44,174 nucleotides of DNA from Acetobacteraceae bacterium (lineage in GTDB: Bacteria > Pseudomonadota > Alphaproteobacteria > Acetobacterales > Acetobacteraceae). The stretch spans positions 1 through 44,174 of the forward strand of contig SHWL01000017.1 of NCBI GenBank assembly GCA_009693865.1, written 5' to 3'. The stretch's first letter is position 1, and the number at the start of each line of letters is the position of its first letter. The notes beneath the pieces were generated by a model. The model was not told the DNA's origin and searched no databases. It saw only the letters and a program-made list of their open reading frames with translations. The translations under genes and the position numbers were made by a program. Below are positions 1 to 7,862 of the stretch, one piece after another.

Positions 1-100
1 GTCCGCTTCATACTGGAAGCCGAGAACGCCTTGTGCCACGATCGCGCACCCCGTTGGTGATGGTTTCTGATTCGCAAACCGAGACTATCTCCCTGATTCG

Positions 101-844
101 TCAGGGCCAACGGGGAACTGATGTTTTTTTGATGCGGAATTCAGGTGCGGCGGCTCTGGCCAGGTTCGCAGGGTCAAGCCGCGCATATGTCAAAGGATTG
201 GCCTGCGCGGGATCCTGCTCGGCTTCCACGACCAGCCATCCGGTGTAACCGGGAAGTCCGGCCAGCATCGCCGGGAAATCGAGGCCGCCATCGCCAGTGA
301 CCGTGAACACGCCCGCGATCACGCTGTCCAGAAAGCTGTTTTCCGGCGTTCGCGCCATGACGGATGGGCGGACGTCCTTGCAATGCACATGGCTGATCCG
401 GCCGCGATGCCGCCGCGCCAGAGCCACCGGATCGGTCCCGGCGAACGCCGCGTGGCCGGTGTCCAACAGCAGCGACAAACTCTCGCCGTTTGTTCCATTA
501 ACCGGTCGATCTCCGCCTCGGTCTGCACGATCGTTCCCATGTGGTGATGTTAGGCGATGGTCAGGCCTTCGGTCCGCGTGGCCTCGGCAACGCGGTTCAG
601 CCGGTCGGTGAATTGAGGCCAATCCGCGTCGGGCAGCACAGGGCGGCGGACCAGGCCTCGACCTGCTGCAATACCGGGTCGGGGCGGCGTCGGGCTCAAT
701 CCGGCGGCGGACCGGATCATCCAGGCGGAACCGGGATTGTTCGCGAGGTACTACTATACTTCGTTGATCACCGCGCACGCCCGATCGAGCGAGCCCGGAA
801 CCTGACCCTTCGATATTCCACGAAATCACGTTGACATCTGCCCT
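101..844 (-). pseudogene. inosose dehydratase (IolE-like) pseudogene
   Basis: Remnant of a sugar-phosphate isomerase/epimerase-type TIM-barrel protein closest to myo-inosose-2 dehydratase. The C-terminal half (nt about 101-495) reads LLLDTGHAAFAGTDP, then ISHVHCKDVRP, FTVTGDGGLDFPA and WLVVEAEQDPAQANP, all IolE-like. Upstream, another frame carries the family sequence MGTIVQTEAEIDRLM (about 495-540), so there is a frameshift near 495. Just before it the family HHHMGT motif is preceded by an in-frame TAA at 553-555, where homologues have Tyr (a TAC-to-TAA nonsense change would do it). Further upstream, frames resembling ADWPQFTDRLNRVAEATR (to about 690) and an N-terminal ISWN motif (about 820) are out of register, with much of the middle missing. 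Nonsense mutation, frameshift and internal deletion together make it non-functional. No other inositol genes are visible. Confidence 0.75.
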
Positions 845-872
845 CGCCCCCTTATACGACAATCCACGAAAT
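817..872 (+). promoter_or_regulatory. arsR promoter with direct repeat (candidate operator)
   Basis: A sigma70-like promoter: TTGACA at 831-836, 16-nt spacer, TATACG at 853-858, ending 27 nt before the chosen arsR start. It is bracketed by two identical 10-mers, TCCACGAAAT, at 817-826 and 863-872; the wider 16-mers match at 13 positions. A short inverted pair TGACAT (832-837) / ATGTCA (871-876) is also present. ArsR-family repressors normally bind next to or over their own promoter, so these repeats are candidate operator half-sites. One copy overlaps the decayed iolE-like reading frame (its Ile-Ser-Trp codons), so coincidence is possible. Confidence 0.45.
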
Positions 873-885
873 GTCAGAGGATGCG

Positions 886-1230
886 ATGGACGCGGCAAAG
901 ACGGTCGAGGCGCTGAGTGCCCTCGCGCATGAACATCGGTTGGCGATCTTTCGGATGCTGGTCGAGCGCGGGCCGAACGGTCTCGCCGCCGGCATCATCG
1001 CCGAGCGGCTGGACATCGCGCCTTCGTCACTGACGTTTCATCTCCAGCATTTGCTGCGGGCCGGTTTGCTGACGCAACGCCGCATGAGTCGCCAACTGGT
1101 TTATGCCGCCGACTTTGAAGCCATGAGTGCCCTGGTCGGCTTCCTGACCGAAAACTGCTGCGCGTGCGGACCCGCGGATTGCGTTCCTTTGACAGAAGCT
1201 CCCGCCCAAACTCGAAAGGCCGTGTCATGA
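886..1230 (+). CDS. ArsR/SmtB-family transcriptional regulator with C-terminal Cys cluster
   Basis: Winged-helix metalloregulator of about 114 residues. The ArsR fold is clear: LSALAHEHRLAIFRML (helix 1-2), then the recognition region LDIAPSSLTFHLQHLLRAGLL and the wing QRRMSRQLVYAAD. The C-terminus holds NCCACGPADC, four cysteines at residues 91, 92, 94 and 99 (ATG-886 numbering). The adjacent pair plus a third Cys seven residues later resembles the As(III)-binding C-terminal triad known for Acidithiobacillus-type ArsR, so arsenite or a trivalent organoarsenical is the probable inducer (inference). ATG 886 is chosen because AGAGG at 876-880 gives a 5-nt spacing; ATG 871 in the same frame has no Shine-Dalgarno. 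The stop overlaps the next gene (ATGA), indicating co-transcription and probable autoregulation from the promoter at 831-858. Confidence 0.88.
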   Translation: MDAAKTVEALSALAHEHRLAIFRMLVERGPNGLAAGIIAERLDIAPSSLTFHLQHLLRAGLLTQRRMSRQLVYAADFEAMSALVGFLTENCCACGPADCVPLTEAPAQTRKAVS

Positions 1231-2624
1231 GTTTCTCTTCGTTGCCCGTCGCGATCATTGGCGCTGGTCCGGTCGGGCTGGCCGCCGCGGCGCATTTGCT
1301 CGCCCGGGGCGCGACGCCACTTGTGCTTGAAGCGGGACCGGCGGCCGGGCATGCCATTCGCCAATGGGGCCATGTTCGCATGTTCACCCCCTGGCTGTAT
1401 TGCGTGGATCGCCAGGCGGCGGCACTCCTGACCGCGCGAGGCTGGTCGCATCCGCCCGTCGACGATATTCCGACAGGTAATGAACTGGTCTCGCGTTATG
1501 TGGAACCGCTCGCGGCCAGCCTCGCGCCGTACGTGCAATTCAACGCGCGCGTGACCGGCGTCACCCGGAAAGGATGCGATAAGTTACGGACCGCCGGTCG
1601 CGACAGCCTACCGTTCGTTTTGCGCGTGACCGGACCCGGCGGTCAGGAGCGCTCGATCGAGGCCGGCGCGGTCATCGATGCGTCGGGCACCTGGTCGACG
1701 CCCAATCCCGCCGGCGCGGACGGCTTGCCCGCGATGGGAGAAATCGAGGCAGCAGATCGGATCGCGACCGGCATCCCGGACGTGTTGGGCGCGGATCGCG
1801 CGACTTATGCCGGGCGCACCACGGCCGTCGTTGGAAGCGGCCATTCCGCGCTCAACGCGCTCATCGATCTGGCGGCATTACGCGATGAAGTTCCCGGCAC
1901 GCGGATTCTTTGGATGCTGCGCAAAGAGCGCGTTGAAAGCGCCTTCGGCGGCGAGGAAGCCGACGCTTTGGCGGCCCGGGGCGCTCTGGGCATCCAGAGC
2001 CGCGCCTTGGTCGAAAGCGGTGCCGTCGACGTGGTGGCGCCGTTCCGGATCGCCGAGATCGCTCGCGCGACAAACGGCCAGCTTCGCATCGAAGGCGGCC
2101 TCGCCGGTAAAGCAACGTCGCTCCTGGCCGACCGTATCATTGTCGCGACCGGCTTCCGTCCCGATCTTTCGATTTTGCGAGAGGTTCGCCTGGCGCTCGA
2201 TCCGTGGCTGGAAAGCGTCGCCGGTATCGGCACGCTCATCGACCCCAATATCCACAGTTGTGGAACGGTGCGCCCGCACGGTGCGATTGAACTGGCGCAC
2301 CCCGAATCGGGCTTCTTCATTGCCGGCATGAAAAGTTACGGCCGCGCGCCGACATTCCTGATCGCCACGGGGCATGAACAGGTGCGCTCGATCGCGGCCA
2401 TGCTCGCCGGGGATTCCGAGGCGGCGAGACGCGTCGAGTTGGTGTTGCCGGAGACGGGCGTGTGCAACACGCAGCCGGTTACGCAAATTCAGTCCGGATG
2501 CTGTGGTGGCCCGCCGCCGCCCGAGGTCTCCGCATGCTGCGCCGATGACGCGAAAGCCAAAGCGGCCGGAGCGAGCGGTTGCGTGACGGAACTGGAACCC
2601 GTCGCCGCGTCGTGCTGCCGCTGA
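1227..2624 (+). CDS. FAD/NAD(P)-binding monooxygenase (ArsO-like) with Cys-rich tail
   Basis: Flavoprotein of 465 residues starting at ATG 1227, overlapping the arsR stop by 4 nt. The N-terminal Rossmann FAD motif is VAIIGAGPVGLAAAAHLLAR, the NADPH-binding motif is TAVVGSGHSALNALIDL (about residue 196), and the ATG motif IIVATGFRPD lies further on: the two-nucleotide-domain layout of flavin monooxygenases. Linkage to a Cys-bearing ArsR and an MFS carrier suggests an ArsO-type role in redox handling of arsenicals, but substrate and reaction are inferred. The odd part is the last 53 residues: eight Cys including three vicinal pairs (425/426, 437/438, 463/464) plus 413 and 452, in a Pro/Ala-rich linker. 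Vicinal Cys pairs bind As(III) in the ArsD chaperone, so the tail may capture the metalloid or hand it over. A generic FAD-dependent oxidoreductase is the alternative. Confidence 0.8.
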   Translation: MSFSSLPVAIIGAGPVGLAAAAHLLARGATPLVLEAGPAAGHAIRQWGHVRMFTPWLYCVDRQAAALLTARGWSHPPVDDIPTGNELVSRYVEPLAASLAPYVQFNARVTGVTRKGCDKLRTAGRDSLPFVLRVTGPGGQERSIEAGAVIDASGTWSTPNPAGADGLPAMGEIEAADRIATGIPDVLGADRATYAGRTTAVVGSGHSALNALIDLAALRDEVPGTRILWMLRKERVESAFGGEEADALAARGALGIQSRALVESGAVDVVAPFRIAEIARATNGQLRIEGGLAGKATSLLADRIIVATGFRPDLSILREVRLALDPWLESVAGIGTLIDPNIHSCGTVRPHGAIELAHPESGFFIAGMKSYGRAPTFLIATGHEQVRSIAAMLAGDSEAARRVELVLPETGVCNTQPVTQIQSGCCGGPPPPEVSACCADDAKAKAAGASGCVTELEPVAASCCR

Positions 2625-2681
2625 GGCCCCGTGCGGCGTCGTTAATATGAGCCCCGGTCTTCCGAAGCGGCGAGCTTAAGC

Positions 2682-3878
2682 GTGGCCGATGCATCCGGAT
2701 TTCGCGGGCGGCGAGGCGTCGTCGTCACAACCCTTGGCTTTACCCAAACGCTTTCCTGGGGTTCGACCTATTACCTTCCGGCGGTCCTGGCCGACCCAAT
2801 TTCGGAAAGCCTCCATTTGTCGCGCGCCTGGTTCTTCGGCATTTTCTCGGCCGCCATGTTGCTGTCCGGTCTGGTGGGCCCAGTGGCCGGACGAATGATC
2901 GATCGTTACGGTGGGCGCGATGTCCTGGCCTGTACCAATCTGGTGTTCGCGGCCGGCCTCGCGATCCTTTCCGCCGCGTCCGGTGTCGTCGGTCTGTCGG
3001 TCGCCTGGGCTATCATCGGCATCGGCATGGGCTTCGGCCTTTACGAAGCGGCCTTCGCGACCGTCGCCGGCCTTTATGGCCGCGATGCCCGTAACGCGAT
3101 CACTGGCATTACCCTGTTCGCGGGCTTCGCCAGCACCATCGGATGGCCTGCCAGCGCCCTGTTCCTCGACGCGTTCGGCTGGCGCGGCGCCTGCCTCACC
3201 TGGGCCGCGCTGCATTTCGTTCTCGGCCTGCCTTTGAACCGGCTGCTTGTGCCGAAAGCGCCGCCGCCTGTCGCCGACCCAGCGCCAACCGTGGCCGCGG
3301 CGTCCGTATCCAGGTTGATGATCGTTCTGGCGGGCGTGTTCGCGGCCTGCGGGTTCGTTTCGGGCGCGATGGCGTCGCATTTGCCAAGGCTGCTGGAGGC
3401 ATTGGGCGCGACATCCGCCGCTGCCATCGCGGCCGGCGCTTTGATCGGACCGGCGCAGGTCGGCGCGCGTCTGATCGAATTCAGCGTGCTGCGCCGAGTA
3501 TCCCCGCTCGTCTCCGCGCGATTGGCGGCCGGACTGCATCCGATCGGCGCTGTTTGCCTCGCCTTCGTTGGCGCGCCCGCTGCCGTGCTGTTCACGGTCC
3601 TGCATGGCGGCGGCAACGGGCTTTTGACGATCGCCCGCGGTACTTTGCCGTTGGCGTTGTTCGGCGCGGCTGGTTACGGATTGCGCACCGGACTGCTGTC
3701 GGCACCCGCACGGATATTGCAGGGTACGGCGCCGCTGTTGTTCAGTTTGGTCCTGGACAACGCCGGACCCGGTTACGCGCTTTTGCTGTCCGGAACGTTG
3801 ACCAGCGTGGCCTTCATCGCGCTGTCGTTCGTGCAGGCGCCTGATCGCGAGGCAACCAAGGCGCGTCAGTCGACTTAG
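2682..3878 (+). CDS. MFS transporter (putative arsenical exporter of the ars-like cluster)
   Basis: Major facilitator superfamily carrier of 398 residues with about 12 hydrophobic segments. Early MFS-like sequence is QTLSWGSTYYLPAVLADPI, followed by the loop 2-3 motif GPVAGRMIDRYGGRDVL (the GxxxDRxGxR signature) and IGIGMGFGLYEAAFATV. The central cytoplasmic loop is Pro/Ala-rich (KAPPPVADPAPT). The start is GTG 2682; no strong ribosome-binding site is visible, and the 57-nt gap to the flavoprotein gene has no promoter-like sequence, so it is probably the third gene of the ars-like operon. Export of the product of the flavoprotein is a guess from context; MFS substrate cannot be read from sequence. 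It ends at 3878, just before a palindromic repeat. Confidence 0.82.
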   Translation: MADASGFRGRRGVVVTTLGFTQTLSWGSTYYLPAVLADPISESLHLSRAWFFGIFSAAMLLSGLVGPVAGRMIDRYGGRDVLACTNLVFAAGLAILSAASGVVGLSVAWAIIGIGMGFGLYEAAFATVAGLYGRDARNAITGITLFAGFASTIGWPASALFLDAFGWRGACLTWAALHFVLGLPLNRLLVPKAPPPVADPAPTVAAASVSRLMIVLAGVFAACGFVSGAMASHLPRLLEALGATSAAAIAAGALIGPAQVGARLIEFSVLRRVSPLVSARLAAGLHPIGAVCLAFVGAPAAVLFTVLHGGGNGLLTIARGTLPLALFGAAGYGLRTGLLSAPARILQGTAPLLFSLVLDNAGPGYALLLSGTLTSVAFIALSFVQAPDREATKARQST

Positions 3879-3926
3879 CTGATGCAAAAAAACAGGTAAC
3901 CTGATTGTGCGTATATCTTCCGATTT

Positions 3927-4005
3927 CGTCATGGCCCGGTTCGTCCGGGCCACCGGTCGCGGCACTGTGCTGGGATAGGTGGCCCGGACACGCCGGGCCA
4001 TGACG
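3927..4005. repeat. 79-bp palindromic core repeat (copy 1)
   Basis: Near-perfect inverted arms of about 28 nt (from CGTCATGGCCCGG at 3927 to CCGGGCCATGACG at 4005) around a GCACTGTGC-centred loop. The same 79-bp core occurs at 19316-19394, 34188-34266 and 38673-38751, with variants at 19488-19587 and 22324-22367. To its right (about 4030-4070) is TAATCCTGATGCTTATGCGG, which matches the outer arms of the 34.1-34.3 kb element, and repeat-like sequence continues to the 3' end of the ATPase gene at 4138. It could form a strong RNA hairpin between the convergent MFS and ABC genes. Confidence 0.85.
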
Positions 4006-4137
4006 GTTTTGGGTGAAAATCCCACCGCTCGGGCCTAATCCTGATGCTTATGCGGACAAGCCGTGCCATGACGAGAGAAGGCTGGCCCGACGCAACCAGA
4101 TGGGAAAACGCTCGCAGCCGAAACGGGTGGCCGGCGC

Positions 4138-5118
4138 TTACGCCGCCTCATGCAGAAAGCATGACACCAGATGCCCAGGCTCGACCTCGTGTAATTGAGG
4201 CTCTTCGCGCGCGCAGCGGGCCATCGCGAACGGGCAGCGGGTGTGAAACCGGCAGCCCCCGGGCGGATTGAGGGGCGAAGGCACGTCGCCGGCCAGCACG
4301 ATCTCGTCCTCTTGCCGGTTTGGCCGCGGCGGCAGGACAGCGGAAAACAGCGCCTTCGTATACGGATGCAAAACATTCCCGAACAACAGCTTCGTCGGCG
4401 CGTATTCGACGATGCGGCCGAGATACATGACGGCGGTCTGATCGGTCATGTGACGCACCGTCGCGAGATCGTGCGCCACCAGCAGATAGGCGACGTTGTC
4501 GCGCGCCTGGATGTCCTTCAGCAGGTTCATGATCTGAGCGCGGATGGAGACATCCAGCGCTGACACAGGCTCATCCAGCACGATCAGTTTCGGCCGCGAC
4601 GCAAGCGCGGCGGCGAGCGCGATCCGCTGCCGCTGCCCGCCGCTGAACTCATGCGGGTACTGCATCGCCTGCTCCGCTCGCAGCCCGACCTGATCCAAAA
4701 GTTCCCTGATTCGTTCGGCGATTTCCTCGCCACTGCCCCATCCCGTGACGATCAACGACTCGGCGATCGTGCGCCCCACGGTCATGCGTGGGTTAAGCGA
4801 GGACCATGGATCCTGAAACACCGCTTGTGCCAACGCACGATATTCGCGCAAAGCCTCCCCTCGAAGGCCATGGATCGGCTTGCCTTGCAGCAGCACCTGG
4901 CCGTCTGTGGGTTCCTCCAGATTGAGGATGAGTTTCGATGTCGTTGTCTTGCCGCAGCCGGATTCGCCAACGAGACCGAGCGTCTCACCGGCGGCGATGG
5001 TGAAGGAAATATCATCGACCGCGCGGACAAAGCCCAGGGATTTGGTGAATAAAATGCCTTTGGTAACGGGATAATGTTTGCGCAGCCGTTCGACACGGAG
5101 CAGGGTCTCGGGAATCAT
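4138..5118 (-). CDS. Peptide-type ABC transporter ATP-binding protein (OppF/DppF family)
   Basis: Second ATPase of a dipeptide/oligopeptide-type importer, 326 residues, cytoplasmic. Walker A is GLVGESGCGKTTTSKL, the Q-loop region is QAVFQDPWSSLNPRMTVG, the ABC signature is FSGGQRQRIALA, Walker B is LIVLDEPVSALD and the switch His is LLVAHDLATVRHM. The C-terminal oligopeptide-type extension (HPYTKALFSAVLPP ... GCRFHTRCPFAMARC) carries the Cys residues typical of the family, three of them a pattern seen in Fe-S-containing homologues. ATG 5118 is preferred over an ATG 21 nt upstream: it overlaps the upstream ATPase stop in an ATGA and has GGAGG about 5 nt before it. Last gene of the operon. Confidence 0.93.
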   Translation of the reverse strand: MIPETLLRVERLRKHYPVTKGILFTKSLGFVRAVDDISFTIAAGETLGLVGESGCGKTTTSKLILNLEEPTDGQVLLQGKPIHGLRGEALREYRALAQAVFQDPWSSLNPRMTVGRTIAESLIVTGWGSGEEIAERIRELLDQVGLRAEQAMQYPHEFSGGQRQRIALAAALASRPKLIVLDEPVSALDVSIRAQIMNLLKDIQARDNVAYLLVAHDLATVRHMTDQTAVMYLGRIVEYAPTKLLFGNVLHPYTKALFSAVLPPRPNRQEDEIVLAGDVPSPLNPPGGCRFHTRCPFAMARCAREEPQLHEVEPGHLVSCFLHEAA

Positions 5119-6101
5119 TCCGCCTCCAGCATCCAGCAATGCGCATCATGACCGGTCTCGACGGCGAAAGCGGGCGGATAGATGTCGTGGCAACGCTGTT
5201 CGGCGTGAGGGCAGCGCGGCGCGAAACGGCACCCCACTGGTAAGTCCATCAGCGACGGCGGTTGACCCTCGATCGTGTAAAGACGCTCGATTGGCCCGGT
5301 CATTTTCGGCACGGAGGCGATCAACGCGCGCGTATAGGGATGCGACGGATTTTCGAATACCTGCTCCACCGTGCCGCACTCCACGATGCGTCCGGCGTAC
5401 ATCACCGCCACCCGGTCGCACATTCGCGCGACCACGCCAAAATCGTGCGTTATGAACAGGATCGCCATCCCGGTCTCGCGTTGCAATCGCTGTAGCAGCT
5501 TCAGATATTGCAACTGGATGGTGACATCGAGCGCGGTTGTCGGCTCATCGGCGATCAGCACGCCCGGCTGCCCGCTCATGACAATCGCGCCGACGACGCG
5601 TTGCTTCATGCCACCGCTCATTTGGTGCGGGAATTGGCCGATCCGTTGCTCCGGCGCGGCGATGTCCACGCGGCGCAACGCCTCGATGGCCTCGCGCATG
5701 ACATCTTTGTTCCGGCCATGCGTCCGATGAAAAATCGCTTCGCGCAACTGTTCCCCGACGGTGAAGACCGGATTGAGCGAGGTCTGCGGGTCTTGCAGGA
5801 TCATCGAGATCTGGCTGCCGCGGATTTCGCGCATCTCGCGCGGCGATCGGGTCAGAATGTCCTCGCCATGCAGCAGCACCCGGCCTTGCACGGTGCGCGC
5901 GCTGCCTTTGGGCAGCAGGCGCATCACCGACAGCGCGGTCATGCTCTTGCCGCACCCGGACTCGCCGACGAGGCCCAGCACCTCGCCTTTATGCAACGAG
6001 AAGCTGACGCCATCGACCGCCTTCACGACACCGCGGCGGAGGAAGAAATGCGTGTGCAGATCGCGCACTTCCAGGACGGGCTCGGAGTCCAATTCCGTCA
6101 T
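5115..6101 (-). CDS. Peptide-type ABC transporter ATP-binding protein (OppD/DppD family)
   Basis: First ATPase of the importer, 328 residues. It begins MTELDSEPVLEVRDLHTHF, with Walker A GLVGESGCGKSMTALSVM, Q-loop SMILQDPQTSLNPVFTVG, signature MSGGMKQRVVGAIVM, Walker B VLIADEPTTALDVTIQ and the H-loop LFITHDFGVVARM. The C-terminal region has the usual HPYTRALIASVP and GCRFAPRCPHAEQRC. The frame is open for about 300 nt upstream, but that stretch antisense-matches nothing and overlaps the permease; ATG 6101 overlaps the permease stop by 4 nt, so translational coupling is likely. Pairs with the OppF/DppF-type ATPase encoded next. Confidence 0.93.
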   Translation of the reverse strand: MTELDSEPVLEVRDLHTHFFLRRGVVKAVDGVSFSLHKGEVLGLVGESGCGKSMTALSVMRLLPKGSARTVQGRVLLHGEDILTRSPREMREIRGSQISMILQDPQTSLNPVFTVGEQLREAIFHRTHGRNKDVMREAIEALRRVDIAAPEQRIGQFPHQMSGGMKQRVVGAIVMSGQPGVLIADEPTTALDVTIQLQYLKLLQRLQRETGMAILFITHDFGVVARMCDRVAVMYAGRIVECGTVEQVFENPSHPYTRALIASVPKMTGPIERLYTIEGQPPSLMDLPVGCRFAPRCPHAEQRCHDIYPPAFAVETGHDAHCWMLEAE

Positions 6102-6922
6102 AATTGCCGCAACCGCGGATCGAGCCGGTCGCGCATCCAATCCCCGAACAGGTTGACGGACAGCACCAGCAGCGTGATCGCGATGCCGGGAATGACCGAG
6201 ATCCACCAGGCGTCGGCGATCCGCCCGCGCCCATCGGAAATCATCAACCCCCAGGTCGGTGTCGGCGGTGGAACGCCCGCGCCGAGGAAGCTGAGCGAGG
6301 CCTCGGCGATGATCACCACCCCGATGTTGAGCGTCACGAGCACCATGAACGTATTCAGCACATTGGGCAGAATATGCGTCAGCATGATGCGCGCCGGGGA
6401 ACAACCACGCACCCGCGCGAGCGCCACGAAATCGCGTTGTTTCAATGCCAGCACCTCGCCTCGAATAATCCGCGCGAAGCTGGCCCAGAGCAGCAGACTG
6501 ATGGCAATCACGAGGGTCGTCAGGCCCTGCCCCATCGTGACCGCCAGCAGCAGCGCGAACAGGATCGCGGGAAAGGTAAACGCGGCATCGACCAGCCGCA
6601 TCAGCACATTGTCCACTGTCCCGCCGAAATATCCGGCGACGATGCCGATCGTCAGGCCGACACCGCCGCCCGCGGTCAGGGCCAGCAGCGCCACGATCAG
6701 GCTGACGCGAGCGCCAAAGATCAGGCGGCTCAGGATGTCGCGCCCGAACGCATCGGTGCCAAGGATGTATTTCATACTGCCGCCATCGACCCAGACCGGA
6801 GGCAGCAGTTTGTCGCGCAGGGTTTGGTCGATGGGCGAATACGGCGCGAGCTGCGGCGCGAACACCGCCATGGATATCATGACGGCGATGATGACGATGG
6901 GAATCCAGGGCACTCTGTGCAT
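6098..6922 (-). CDS. Peptide-type ABC transporter permease (DppC/OppC family)
   Basis: Inner-membrane permease of 274 residues. It has the N-terminal OppC-type helix (PWIPIVIIAVMISMAVFAP), the LGTDAFGRDILSRLIFGARV motif common to DppC-like proteins, and the cytoplasmic EAA loop LARVRGCSPARIMLTHILPN that docks on the ATPases. About six transmembrane segments are visible. It starts 10 nt after the DppB-type gene stop and ends overlapping the next ATPase gene. Substrate cannot be told from the permease; dipeptides, oligopeptides, nickel or glutathione are known for the family. Confidence 0.92.
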   Translation of the reverse strand: MHRVPWIPIVIIAVMISMAVFAPQLAPYSPIDQTLRDKLLPPVWVDGGSMKYILGTDAFGRDILSRLIFGARVSLIVALLALTAGGGVGLTIGIVAGYFGGTVDNVLMRLVDAAFTFPAILFALLLAVTMGQGLTTLVIAISLLLWASFARIIRGEVLALKQRDFVALARVRGCSPARIMLTHILPNVLNTFMVLVTLNIGVVIIAEASLSFLGAGVPPPTPTWGLMISDGRGRIADAWWISVIPGIAITLLVLSVNLFGDWMRDRLDPRLRQL

Positions 6923-6932
6923 GAATGAACGC

Positions 6933-7850
6933 CTATGTCAGCCGGATGCGGGGATCGACATAGGCGTAGAGAATGTCGACAAGCAGATTGATGCTCAGAA
7001 TCAAAATCGACTTGAGAATGATGATGGCCTGCAACAACGGAAAATCGCGGAAAATCACCGCCTCATAGGTCAGACGGCCAACCCCGGGCCACGCGAAGAC
7101 AGTTTCCGTGATGATCGCGCCGGTGATCAGATTGCCAACGAACACGCCCCAAAGCGTGAGCACCGGGATCAGCGCATTTCGCAAACAATGTTTCCATATC
7201 ACGACCCATTCGCTCAGCCCCTTGATCCGCGCGAGTTTCACGAACTCGCTTTCCATGACCTCCAGCATGCTGGATCGCACGAGTCGCATGAAGCCGGCGA
7301 CAAGGAACGCGCCGAGGGTGATGACCGGCAGCACATAGTGTTCGGGCCCGCCCATGCGGCCGGACGGCAGCCATCCGAGTTCCACGCTGAACACGAAGAT
7401 CAACAGAATGCCAAGGAAGAAACCCGGTGTGGCCACGCCCAGTACGGCGACGGTGCCAGCGGCGCGATCGAGCACGTTCCCGCGATTGAGCGCCGCGATC
7501 ACGCCAAGCGGAATGCCGACCCCCATGGCGAGCAGGATCGACCACGGAATGATCGCCAGCGTGTTAGGAAGGCGCGAGAAAAACGCCTCCGTCGCCGGCT
7601 GACGCATGCGGATCGACATCCCAAGATCGCCGTGCAGCGCATTGCCGACGAAAATGAAGAACTGTCGATATAAGGGGCCATCCAGTCCCAGAGCTTTGAT
7701 CATCGACACGCGGTCTTCCGGCGTGGCGTCCTCGGGCAGCATCAGGTCCACCGGATTGCCGGTGAGACGGCCAAGAAAAAACACGATGGTTCCCACGAGG
7801 CAAAGCAGGACCACGCCCTGTAGCAACCGGTGAACGATGTAGCGTTTCAT
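6933..7850 (-). CDS. Peptide-type ABC transporter permease (DppB/OppB family)
   Basis: Inner-membrane permease of 305 residues, the usual family length. The N-terminus is MKRYIVHRLLQGVVLLCLVG, followed by GRLTGNPVDLMLPEDATPED and LDGPLYRQFFIFVGNALHGD, the periplasmic region typical of DppB. The EAA loop is KLARIKGLSEWVVIWKHCLR, and the end is DILYAYVDPRIRLT, also characteristic. It lies 12 nt downstream of the binding-protein gene and 10 nt upstream of the DppC-type gene, consistent with one transcript. Confidence 0.93.
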   Translation of the reverse strand: MKRYIVHRLLQGVVLLCLVGTIVFFLGRLTGNPVDLMLPEDATPEDRVSMIKALGLDGPLYRQFFIFVGNALHGDLGMSIRMRQPATEAFFSRLPNTLAIIPWSILLAMGVGIPLGVIAALNRGNVLDRAAGTVAVLGVATPGFFLGILLIFVFSVELGWLPSGRMGGPEHYVLPVITLGAFLVAGFMRLVRSSMLEVMESEFVKLARIKGLSEWVVIWKHCLRNALIPVLTLWGVFVGNLITGAIITETVFAWPGVGRLTYEAVIFRDFPLLQAIIILKSILILSINLLVDILYAYVDPRIRLT

Positions 7851-7862
7851 GAGGCGGCGCCG

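Noticed and set aside
3927..4005. Strong hairpin as an intrinsic terminator
   Set aside because: No U-tract and the same palindrome recurs in other contexts, so it is listed as a repeat, although it may still hinder transcription.
2676..4025. A long minus-strand open frame opposite the MFS gene
   Set aside because: Gln/Arg/Gly-rich low-complexity translation with no motif; the MFS frame is clearly coding.
5508..7673. A long plus-strand open frame opposite the ABC permease and ATPase genes
   Set aside because: Lacks any family motif, is rich in Arg/Pro/Ala/His as expected of antisense GC-rich codons, and fully overlaps well supported genes.
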